Assembly: GCA_047615875.1 (NCBI GenBank)
Contig: JBLHGU010000307.1
Coordinates: 1 to 5,325 of the forward strand
Source: JBLHGU01 sp047615875
Lineage (GTDB): Bacteria; Pseudomonadota; Gammaproteobacteria; Arenicellales; CAJQKF01
Length of the DNA: 5,325 nt
Reading direction: 5' to 3'
In this document: positions 1 to 5,325 of the stretch, piece by piece
Numbering within the stretch: the stretch's first letter is position 1
How the letters are laid out: each line of letters opens with the position of its first letter
Notes under the pieces: generated by a model
The model's database searches: none
Seen by the model: only the letters and a program-made list of their open reading frames with translations
Told to the model about the DNA's origin: nothing
Made by a program: the position numbers and the translations under genes

Positions 1-32
1 AACACCTCGGTACGTAGTTGGCTCGTTGTCAT
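1..32 (-). CDS. Possible next gene of the leftward operon, first 10 codons only (partial)
   Basis: An ATG lies 4 nt after the TGA of the NicX-like gene and opens a frame reading MTTSQLRTEV up to the window edge without a stop. The tight spacing matches the close packing of the two genes upstream, so this is probably a third operon member translated by coupling or re-initiation. No strong Shine-Dalgarno sequence is visible; only a GAAGAA-like purine stretch precedes the ATG. Ten residues are too few to assign a family, and the frame could still be chance. Confidence 0.35.
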   Translation of the reverse strand, partial: MTTSQLRTEV

Positions 33-36
33 TTCT

Positions 37-1125
37 TCACAACCCTATACTTTTCAGGCTAGTATTTAATAACTGTTGATGAACCTCTGGTGGAAATAGC
101 TCCAGCACGTCGGGTCGTTTAAGAAAATCAAACTGACCGGAGTTCCAGAAATATTCATCATCGAATTGTATGCTGGCGTCAAATAACTGAATGGCAATGT
201 CGCCAGGATTATGTCCTGAGGCATGGAAATGGGTGTAGCGTGGTGAGCCAAATGCCGCTGTTCCCCAACGTTCGATATTAGCGTGGGGGTCTTCATTATA
301 GAAAGAGAATGGGTTAATACCCGTGTGCCACGAATTTATACGGTAGGGGTCTCCACCTGTTAATTGTGCGGCTTTTTCAAGTTGATTTTCTATTTTCCGA
401 ACTTGATCAGATTCGCCGAAAAAATCCGCCATTCTGGAATCTTTCACAATCGCGGTGACAGGTGTATCTATATACAGAACACTATTTTCATAGGACCTGG
501 TTGAAGAAGAAGTTAGAAAATTATTCAGTATCAACTTACCTTCAAGATCATATACATTAACTGGCGGAAATATCATGATTGGAAATGTACCCACACTAAA
601 CTCAGTAACGGCAGATGAATTAGCTGAGACTTGCTTTCCTGTATTGCCACGCAAAGAGGTGCCACAGGGTGCTGTAATTTGGTAGTGACTGGATGTTTTT
701 ATTTGCTCGACGAGTAGATCGTGCATCCTGGCCATGGGCTGATGATCTAATTGTGAAAATGATGAACTAAGATGCTCCTGGGTCAGGGTGTAGGTCATCA
801 CTTTCCGTCCTTCGCCTGGAGACTTTATAAAACGCACCTGATCACCTAGTCTGGAGAAGAAAATAGTAATGTCTGCTTCATGCATTCTCTCGCTAACATT
901 GGAAGGGAATTGGCTCGCATCTGCTACTGGTTTAGCAAAGACAATTTCCGTAGTGATGTCTAACTGTCGTGCAATTGCGGCTACATCAGCACATAAAGAT
1001 TCATTGAAAAAAGCTCCTTCACCGTTTTCACCGACTAGCAGTACACGATCTTCTGTTTGCACATTGGCGCAATTCGATAGAAGGTTGATTACTCCAGCGC
1101 GGATTTGGTCAATTGAACTATTCAT
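37..1125 (-). CDS. NicX / M29 aminopeptidase-like protein, 362 aa, with atypical metal site
   Basis: The length (362 aa) and layout fit the superfamily that joins M29 aminopeptidases with 2,5-dihydroxypyridine 5,6-dioxygenase (NicX, about 350 aa). An N-terminal alpha/beta part (about 1-130) contains an AD-x-TIFF strand. A middle region (about 145-220) carries a G-T-F-P-x-M-I-F-P-P segment. A C-terminal part has SWHTGINP (265-272), RWGTAAFG (286-293), THFHASGHNPGD (298-309) and a family-like closing strand region (310-331). NicX binds Fe(II) with H265, H318 and D320. Placing the motifs by eye, those positions fall on S265, D309 and A311 here, while H267, H299, H301 and H305 form a different cluster. 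The fold call is reasonable, but dioxygenase or peptidase activity is not established. The ATG overlaps the stop of the M24 gene (ATGA), which indicates co-translation. There is no signal peptide, so it is likely cytosolic. Confidence 0.72.
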   Translation of the reverse strand: MNSSIDQIRAGVINLLSNCANVQTEDRVLLVGENGEGAFFNESLCADVAAIARQLDITTEIVFAKPVADASQFPSNVSERMHEADITIFFSRLGDQVRFIKSPGEGRKVMTYTLTQEHLSSSFSQLDHQPMARMHDLLVEQIKTSSHYQITAPCGTSLRGNTGKQVSANSSAVTEFSVGTFPIMIFPPVNVYDLEGKLILNNFLTSSSTRSYENSVLYIDTPVTAIVKDSRMADFFGESDQVRKIENQLEKAAQLTGGDPYRINSWHTGINPFSFYNEDPHANIERWGTAAFGSPRYTHFHASGHNPGDIAIQLFDASIQFDDEYFWNSGQFDFLKRPDVLELFPPEVHQQLLNTSLKSIGL

Positions 1126-2399
1126 AGGCCATTGATTAGGTCGTCTTCAAAGGGAAATGTGGACATAAGCTCGACACCATCATTGGTAATCACAACCTGT
1201 TCCTCCAGCTTTACGCCATCCGGACCAGAAGATTCTCCCATATAACTCTCAACACACATAGTCATGCCGGGTTGTAAAACGATGTCGCCTTCATCTTGTT
1301 CCAGCAAACGCTCAAGTTGGTAGCAATTGGGCCATTCGTCACACAGACCGACGCCATGGGCCACAAATGCATAACTATTGCCCGCATATTGGGCAGGCAC
1401 TTTCCAGGCCTTCTCGGCGACCTCACGCAGTGTAACGCCCGGTTGGAGCAATTCAGTGTTATGTTTGAGCTCTTCGACTGCCAGAGCGTACAAATTTCGA
1501 TGCCGAGGGGTGGGTTGGCCAGGACCACAAAACCAGGTGCGAGATATATCCGCACAATAACCAAACGGTCCAATCATATCTGTATCAAGTGCCACAAGAT
1601 CACCCGCGCAAACCAGTCGATCCGAGGCCTCTTGTAACCACGGATTGGTGCGTGGGCCCGATGATAACAAGCGGCACTCTAACCATTCTCCACCATAGGC
1701 AATATTGGTCTCAGCAAGTATCGCCCAGAGTTGATTTTCGCTGATGCCAGGCTCTACTAGTTCACGCATTTTATGCATGCCGTGCTCGGCCACTGCCAGG
1801 GCAACCCGCATACAATACAGTTCATCGCTAGATTTTATGGATCTGGCTAACTCCAACGGTTCCTGTGCGTCACATACAACGTAGCCTTTCTGCTGTAAGG
1901 CATAAGCTAGTGCAGGTTCACAATGATCCATGGCAATGTTTACACCACCATTTCCATAACTTTGCATTAAGTCGCCAATCTCGCCAATCCAGCGATCAAT
2001 ATTTTTTGCAATATGTGGACCACCGGTTGCGCCTCGACAGGAGACTCGATCGCGCACTTCGTCTACTCGTCCGGAGCCACGAGTCAGGTGGCTCCAGTGA
2101 GGCTTCTCGAAAAACACGACCGGACCATCAGCAGCTATAAAACAATAACGATCTCGAAAGTGCAGGGAGAATACCGGCATAGTACTGGTGCCGGTAGCAT
2201 ATCGGATATTTACCGGGTCGTATAAAATCATACAGGAAAAATTAGATGAACGAATCTGTTGTCGTACCCGTTCTAAACGATAGGACCACAGCTCATTAAT
2301 GCTAAAGCTACGACCATCATCGCCACTGATTTTCTCATATAGGGTTTGTGCCGCGTGCATCCGCTGGTCTGGCGACGTGCTGGCTGGTAACTCAATCAC
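1122..2399 (-). CDS. M24-family (creatinase/Xaa-Pro peptidase fold) metalloenzyme, DddP-like, 425 aa
   Basis: This is a two-lobed M24 protein: N-terminal creatinase-type lobe about 38-180, pita-bread catalytic lobe about 185-425. Motifs resemble the DMSP lyase DddP more than ordinary prolidases: DPVNIRYATG (61-70), GGEW followed by RLLSSGPRTNPW (to 254), LDTDMIGPFGYCADISRT (271-288) and HGVGLCDEWP (348-357). DddP positions Y366, H371 and D377 (proposed base) and metal ligands D295, D297 and D307 fall at Y343, H348, D354, D272, D274 and D284 with one constant offset of 23. E406 and E421 fall at E384 and E399, one residue off. DddP splits dimethylsulfoniopropionate into DMS and acrylate. The N-lobe pocket (TSTMPVFSLHFRDRY, 71-85) differs from the STNMQLWNTHNP-like segment I recall in DddP, so the substrate may differ. 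The GTG start has a GGAG 7 nt upstream; M14 is the alternative start. It leads the leftward operon. M24 membership is very likely, true DMSP lyase activity uncertain. Confidence 0.88.
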   Translation of the reverse strand: MIELPASTSPDQRMHAAQTLYEKISGDDGRSFSINELWSYRLERVRQQIRSSNFSCMILYDPVNIRYATGTSTMPVFSLHFRDRYCFIAADGPVVFFEKPHWSHLTRGSGRVDEVRDRVSCRGATGGPHIAKNIDRWIGEIGDLMQSYGNGGVNIAMDHCEPALAYALQQKGYVVCDAQEPLELARSIKSSDELYCMRVALAVAEHGMHKMRELVEPGISENQLWAILAETNIAYGGEWLECRLLSSGPRTNPWLQEASDRLVCAGDLVALDTDMIGPFGYCADISRTWFCGPGQPTPRHRNLYALAVEELKHNTELLQPGVTLREVAEKAWKVPAQYAGNSYAFVAHGVGLCDEWPNCYQLERLLEQDEGDIVLQPGMTMCVESYMGESSGPDGVKLEEQVVITNDGVELMSTFPFEDDLINGL

Positions 2400-2406
2400 A
2401 GGTTTT

Positions 2407-2410
2407 CTCC
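2407..2410 (-). promoter_or_regulatory. Ribosome binding site (GGAG) for the GTG-started M24 gene
   Basis: The minus strand reads GGAG, then seven bases (AAAACCT), then GTG. This is good spacing and supports the GTG at 2399 over the in-frame ATG at codon 14, which has no comparable purine tract. A nearby out-of-frame ATG (CATGGAG) would reach a stop within a few codons. Confidence 0.6.
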
Positions 2411-2434
2411 ATGGTGTAAGGGCAGGGCATAGAT

Positions 2435-2463
2435 TTTATAATCTTGCGGCAGACCTATTGAAA
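2435..2463 (-). promoter_or_regulatory. Candidate sigma70 promoter for the leftward operon
   Basis: On the minus strand, TTTCAA (2463-2458) is followed after 17 bp by TATAAA (2440-2435). The -10 element is good (5 of 6) and the -35 element is poor (3 of 6). A start near 2428 would leave a leader of about 30 nt ending in the GGAG site, which is sensible. The weak -35 would fit a promoter needing an activator, but that is inference. Confidence 0.3.
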
Positions 2464-2482
2464 CACTCCTTCTCAAGTAGCA

Positions 2483-2500
2483 CACTTTTTTACAAAAGTG
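2483..2500. promoter_or_regulatory. Inverted repeat, possible operator
   Basis: CACTTTT (2483-2489) and AAAAGTG (2494-2500) are perfect 7-bp complementary arms around TTAC. The site sits roughly 20 bp upstream of the candidate -35 of the leftward operon, in the middle of the divergent region, a usual place for a dimeric regulator site. The arms are AT-rich and the stem has no T-run context as a terminator for either operon, so an operator is the better reading. The cognate protein is unknown. Confidence 0.4.
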
Positions 2501-2508
2501 CCTATTCC

Positions 2509-2527
2509 ATTGTATATGTACTGCAAT
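2509..2527. promoter_or_regulatory. Imperfect inverted repeat ATTGTA-N7-TGCAAT, possible operator
   Basis: The left arm ATTGTA (2509-2514) and right arm TGCAAT (2522-2527) are complementary at 5 of 6 positions across a 7-bp spacer, and the whole is 19 bp long. A further ATTGCA copy occurs at 2572-2577. The size suits a dimeric helix-turn-helix regulator, but short AT-rich arms like this arise easily by chance. Confidence 0.25.
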
Positions 2528-2654
2528 AATGATCGCATTGGCCACATCTGTCGATAGCTGTATTAGTATCAATTGCAAAATGGTCTGAATGCCATGTATT
2601 GACAATCTGACGGTAAACTGCGACGGTTATCTAATATGACTACGATTCCACAAT

Positions 2655-4013
2655 ATGATCGATACTGACCCAAGCGCGCTAGATATCGCGACACATTTAC
2701 ACGCATTTACCGATCTTTCGCATCACGAGAAAACGGGTCCACATGTCATAGATTCGGGTCACGGAATCTATTTGGTAGATAGCGATGGCAAGACCTATAT
2801 CGATGGCATGTCGAGTCTTTGGTGTTGTTCCCTTGGATATAGCAATCAACGTCTTATGGATGCGGCGGCGACGCAGTTTCAACGGCTTCCCTACAGCCAT
2901 ACCTTCCGTGGCCGCAGTCATCCTAAACTGATTGAATTGTCTGACAAATTGGTGAAGTTGGCACCTGAGAATCTTACTAAGGCCTTTTTTGCCAACTCCG
3001 GTTCAGAGGCGAACGAAAGCGCTATAAAGATTGCCTGGGCGTATCATCATGCTCGTAGCAATCCCACAAAACGGAAAATTATTGCACGACAGGGTGGATA
3101 TCACGGCTCCACCATTATGACAGCCTGTTTATCTGGGCTGCCATCCATGCATAGTGGTTTTAATATGCCGATGTCTGATGTGTTGTTTGCAGAATGTCCA
3201 CATTATTTTCACGGTGGGCAAGAAACCGAAACCGAGATCAATTTTTGTGACCGATTGATCAAAGATTTAGAGGGCCTGATACAAACTGAAGGCGCAGAGA
3301 ATATTGCAGCGTTCATTGCTGAGCCAGTGATGGGAGTGGGAGGAGTTATTGTTCCACCTGAAGGCTATTTTCCAAAAGTACAAGAATTATTGCGTAAACA
3401 CGATATTTTATTTATTGCCGATGAGGTAATTTGTGGTTTTGGTCGAACTGGCAATATGTTTGGTAGTGATACATTTTCTATTCAGCCGGATTTGTTGTCC
3501 TGTGCGAAATGCCTGTCCTCGGCCTACTTCCCAATCTCTGCATTGTTAATCAGTGATTCGGTCTACCAGACATTGCTTCAACAAAGCCGAGAATTCGGAG
3601 TGTTTAGCCATGGTATGACCTATTCGGGTCACCCGGTTGGTGCGGCCATTGCACTTGAAGTGTTGAAAATTTATGAAGAAACAGACATTTGCCAACATGT
3701 AAAAACCGTGGCAAAAAAGTTTTGGCAAGAACTGCAAAGTTTTTCCGAGCATCCTTTGGTGCTTGAGATGCGGGCTGTGGGTTTAATGGGAGCCATTGAA
3801 TTTGTTCCTCAAAATGCAACACAAGCTGGATTTTCTGGATCGTCGAGCATAGCCGAACAAGTTATGCTAAATGCGGAAGCGAATGGACTATTCGTTCGTG
3901 CCTCAGGTCAATCGCTGCTTATGGCGCCACCTTTAATAATCATTGAATCGGAGATTACCGAAATGTTTGCAAGACTGCGCATTAGCATTGATGGATTGAA
4001 GCTCAAATTATGA
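2655..4013 (+). CDS. Class III PLP-dependent omega-aminotransferase (SpuC-like), 452 aa
   Basis: Full-length fold-type I aminotransferase, very likely transferring an amino group from an amine or omega-amino acid to pyruvate. Landmarks in order: SSLWCC (53-58, with the pocket L-W pair at 55-56), phosphate-binding SGSEAN (115-120), YHGST (149-153, ring-stacking Tyr149), AAFIAEP (218-224), FIADEVICGFGRTG (253-266, D256 pairs with the pyridine nitrogen), the Schiff-base lysine K285 in CAKCLSSAYFPIS, HGMTYSGHP (319-327, T322 touches phosphate) and R415, where pyruvate-dependent omega-transaminases hold their mobile carboxylate-binding arginine. Length and motif order match putrescine/polyamine-pyruvate aminotransferase SpuC and its taurine- and beta-alanine-pyruvate relatives; the true amine donor cannot be read off. 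The residue after K285 is Cys where Gly is usual. The start is the first ATG after an in-frame TGA at 2637; no clear Shine-Dalgarno precedes it. The stop overlaps the hydrolase start. Confidence 0.93.
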   Translation: MIDTDPSALDIATHLHAFTDLSHHEKTGPHVIDSGHGIYLVDSDGKTYIDGMSSLWCCSLGYSNQRLMDAAATQFQRLPYSHTFRGRSHPKLIELSDKLVKLAPENLTKAFFANSGSEANESAIKIAWAYHHARSNPTKRKIIARQGGYHGSTIMTACLSGLPSMHSGFNMPMSDVLFAECPHYFHGGQETETEINFCDRLIKDLEGLIQTEGAENIAAFIAEPVMGVGGVIVPPEGYFPKVQELLRKHDILFIADEVICGFGRTGNMFGSDTFSIQPDLLSCAKCLSSAYFPISALLISDSVYQTLLQQSREFGVFSHGMTYSGHPVGAAIALEVLKIYEETDICQHVKTVAKKFWQELQSFSEHPLVLEMRAVGLMGAIEFVPQNATQAGFSGSSSIAEQVMLNAEANGLFVRASGQSLLMAPPLIIIESEITEMFARLRISIDGLKLKL

Positions 4014-4795
4014 ACACACTTAAAGTGAATGGTGAGGTATTAAATTATGACTGTCATGGCGAGGGCTCACCACTGATATTGTTACTACCGCAAAGCACTG
4101 CTCCATCTGGCTATGATGAATTGCTCGGTCATTTATCGAAAAAACATCGTGTAATTCGTTATGATCCACGGGAAATAGCCGACAGGGTAGTCGGGCCGAA
4201 ATCTGGCTCAATCGAATCCCAGGCCGATGCGGTAGCGGAGTTTCTTCAGGTTCTGAATATAGGGCCAGTTAGTGTGTTGGGCTACTCCACCGGGTGTGGC
4301 GTTAGCATTGCATTGGCGGCGACCAAGCCTGAACAGGTAACTAAAATGGCATTAATATCACCGTGGACCCATGGTGATATACATTTAAAGGGTATACAAA
4401 ACTTGCGCATTAATGTCGCCCGGCAATTGCCTGCGGAACACTATGCCCACTTGAACGCTTCATTACTTTTCTCTCCAGAGTATCGCCACGCTAATCAGAG
4501 CGGTTTTGTAGAACTAGTCAAACAGACTATTGCACAGCCACCAGATGCTGATCTGATCGAGCGGCGACTCGTAGCGATACTAGCATTTGATGCTCGACCG
4601 TTACTTGTTAATATCAAATGCGATACTTTTGTAGTCAACGCCACGGACGATCAGTTAATGCCGTGCTGGTTTGGACGCGAGATTCACGCTGGAATTCGAT
4701 CCTGTGAAATTTTGGAATTTGACAGTGGTGGTCATATGTTGCTGGATACCCGTCGCGATGAAATAGCTTCCAAATTGTTGGGATTCTTCAGTTAG
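4010..4795 (+). CDS. Alpha/beta-fold hydrolase (RutD/NicD-like), 261 aa
   Basis: A compact single-domain alpha/beta hydrolase with no signal peptide, so cytosolic. Strand LILLL (22-26) leads to the oxyanion region, the nucleophile elbow GYSTG has Ser93, a lid region follows (about 120-190), then FVVNATDDQLMP with D214 as the likely acid (D213 adjacent), and SGGHML with His242. Size and spacing resemble the enol-lactonase/RutD/NicD group, which cleaves small esters, carbamates or N-formyl amides. The usual HG motif of the oxyanion loop is replaced by PQSTAPSG (27-34), and the common DxRGxG segment reads DPREIADR. D123 in the lid is a second acid candidate, since I recall NicD using an unusually placed Asp. 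The ATG overlaps the aminotransferase stop (ATGA), so the two are translationally coupled and probably act in one pathway. Family confident, substrate unknown. Confidence 0.88.
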   Translation: MNTLKVNGEVLNYDCHGEGSPLILLLPQSTAPSGYDELLGHLSKKHRVIRYDPREIADRVVGPKSGSIESQADAVAEFLQVLNIGPVSVLGYSTGCGVSIALAATKPEQVTKMALISPWTHGDIHLKGIQNLRINVARQLPAEHYAHLNASLLFSPEYRHANQSGFVELVKQTIAQPPDADLIERRLVAILAFDARPLLVNIKCDTFVVNATDDQLMPCWFGREIHAGIRSCEILEFDSGGHMLLDTRRDEIASKLLGFFS

Positions 4796-4802
4796 TTCTG
4801 GG

Positions 4803-4826
4803 GTAGGGCAACTTGACTTGCTCTAC
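4803..4826. terminator. Hairpin between convergent genes, possible bidirectional terminator without U-tract
   Basis: GTAGGGCAA (4803-4811) and TTGCTCTAC (4818-4826) form a 9-bp stem, one pair being a G-U wobble, around the loop CTTGAC. It lies 7 bp past the hydrolase stop and 3 bp past the stop of the opposing FAD dehydrogenase. No run of T follows on either strand, so it is not a classical intrinsic terminator. It may stabilise 3' ends or separate converging transcripts. The wobble becomes an A-C mismatch in minus-strand RNA, so the stem is stronger in the rightward transcript. Confidence 0.45.
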
Positions 4827-4829
4827 TGC

Positions 4830-5325
4830 TCACATAATCAAGCGGCCAGGGTCGAGGGCTATACATATATCCTGTGCTTGTGCTGATATCGCCTCACGAG
4901 TTAATAATTGTGCAGCTAGAGTAGATAGCGCCGGAGAGGTTTCAATACCATATCCTCCCTGGCCCGCAAGCCAGAAAAATCCATCTATGCGAGGATCATA
5001 TCCAACCACTGGAATGCGATCTGGAGTAAATGTTCGCAGTCCTGCCCATGAGTGTTCGACTCGAGTTACATCGACATTAACCATTTTCTGATAGCGATCA
5101 ATACCTTTAGCCAGGACTAGGTCATCGACAAAGGCATCGTGTGGTTGCACGACGATTTCTTCGGCTGGAGATACCATCATTTTTCCAGATACCGGCTTCG
5201 CATACCAGTCGACCAGTACCGAACTAAATACCGGCCACTCAGCAATATTAAAATTATCAGGTATTTGTATTAACGCCGCAGAACGCCGGCAAGGCGTTAA
5301 TCCAAGTGCTTGAATTCCTGCCATC
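4830..5325 (-). CDS. FAD-dependent amino-acid dehydrogenase/oxidase (DAO family, DauA-like), C-terminal part, 5' end outside the window
   Basis: This is the last 165 or so codons of a DAO-fold flavoprotein; the N-terminal Rossmann dinucleotide-binding part lies beyond the right edge. Counting from the first visible Met: PCRRSA (11-16), DWYAKP (39-44), SWAGLRTFTPDRIPVVG (92-108) and FFWLAGQGGYGIETSPA (116-132), the last being the flavin-contacting C-terminal motif. Against Pseudomonas aeruginosa D-arginine dehydrogenase (about 375 aa), carboxylate-binding R222, Y249 and R305 map to R14, Y41 and R97 with one constant offset of 208, and G303 and G332 map to G95 and G124. Q336 maps to E128. The complete protein would then be about 370 aa. 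It should oxidise an amino or imino acid to a keto acid plus ammonia, but D-arginine specificity is unproven because the E87 region is not visible. The first visible Met is internal, not the start. The gene converges on the hydrolase and may belong to another operon. Confidence 0.88.
   Translation of the reverse strand, partial: MAGIQALGLTPCRRSAALIQIPDNFNIAEWPVFSSVLVDWYAKPVSGKMMVSPAEEIVVQPHDAFVDDLVLAKGIDRYQKMVNVDVTRVEHSWAGLRTFTPDRIPVVGYDPRIDGFFWLAGQGGYGIETSPALSTLAAQLLTREAISAQAQDICIALDPGRLIM

Larger units (their letters stand above)
2400..2654. promoter_or_regulatory. Divergent intergenic control region between the two operons
   Basis: These 255 bp separate the starts of the M24 gene (leftward) and the aminotransferase gene (rightward), so they must hold both promoters. 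They are AT-rich and contain a 7-bp perfect inverted repeat (2483-2500), a looser one (2509-2527), a direct repeat GACGGT (2609-2614 and 2622-2627) and a consensus TTGACA on the plus strand (2599-2604) without a well-placed -10 partner. I find no convincing protein-coding gene here. A shared regulator acting on both operons is plausible, but no regulator gene lies in the window. Confidence 0.6.

Noticed and set aside
869..1135. 88-codon plus-strand frame opposite the NicX-like gene
   Set aside because: It is antisense to a well-supported coding region, its composition looks like a shadow frame, and it has no motif or start signal.
1296..1637. 113-codon plus-strand frame opposite the M24 catalytic lobe
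   Set aside because: It lies across the strongest conserved motifs of the M24 gene on the other strand, so it is a shadow.
1122..2399. Ectoine hydrolase (DoeA/EutD), another M24-fold protein found near class III aminotransferases
   Set aside because: The SGPRTNPW and LDTD-x9-D motifs and the residue numbering match DddP better, and no other ectoine-degradation gene (deacetylase, dehydrogenase) is in the window. Not fully excluded without a tree.
2483..2505. Sigma54-type site on the minus strand (GGCAC near 2499-2503)
   Set aside because: The downstream GC element at the required spacing is missing; the bases there are part of the T/A-rich dyad.
2599..2604. TTGACA as the -35 box of a strong plus-strand promoter
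   Set aside because: No acceptable -10 hexamer lies 16-18 bp downstream (GACGGT region), so the match alone does not make a promoter.
2396..2605. 69-codon minus-strand frame (TTG start) whose TGA overlaps the GTG of the M24 gene like an operon junction
   Set aside because: It has no ribosome binding site, no recognisable domain and a TTG start, and it covers the only space for the leftward promoter. The overlap is most likely chance.
4813..5091. 92-codon plus-strand frame after the hydrolase
   Set aside because: It is antisense to the conserved FAD dehydrogenase C-terminus (WAGLRTF and GQGGYG motifs) and is not a plausible protein.

Overview
The window looks like a compact catabolic neighbourhood from a free-living proteobacterium. 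Base composition is moderate (roughly mid-40s % GC by eye), genes are tightly packed and two pairs overlap by an ATGA. The best relatives I can recall are proteobacterial: DddP, NicX, SpuC, RutD/NicD and DauA. The DddP-like protein hints at a marine or saline habitat. No rRNA, tRNA, phage, IS or CRISPR signal is visible, and I cannot name a genus.

Layout. A divergent 255-bp regulatory region (2400-2654) separates two transcription units. The leftward unit (minus strand) is an M24-family, DddP-like metalloenzyme (1122-2399, GTG start), then a NicX/M29-like protein (37-1125, ATGA overlap), then probably a further gene whose first ten codons are at the left edge (1-32). The rightward unit (plus strand) is a class III, SpuC-like omega-aminotransferase (2655-4013), then an alpha/beta hydrolase of the RutD/NicD type (4010-4795, ATGA overlap). 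The right edge carries the C-terminal part of a DauA-like FAD amino-acid dehydrogenase (4830-5325, minus strand). It converges on the hydrolase, with a 9-bp-stem hairpin in the 34-bp gap.

How the genes may work together (inference). Five enzymes acting on C-N, C-S or amide/ester bonds around one divergent control region suggest stepwise breakdown of a small nitrogen- or sulfonium-containing compound. The aminotransferase would pass an amino group to pyruvate, the hydrolase would cleave an ester or amide-like intermediate, and the FAD dehydrogenase would oxidise an amino acid or amine. The substrate is not readable from the sequence. Two points argue against a copy of a textbook pathway. The M24 protein keeps all the metal and catalytic positions of the DMSP lyase DddP but has a different N-terminal pocket region. 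The NicX-like protein lacks the NicX iron ligands at the expected places and has its own histidine cluster. Family references are from memory; no alignment or search was run.
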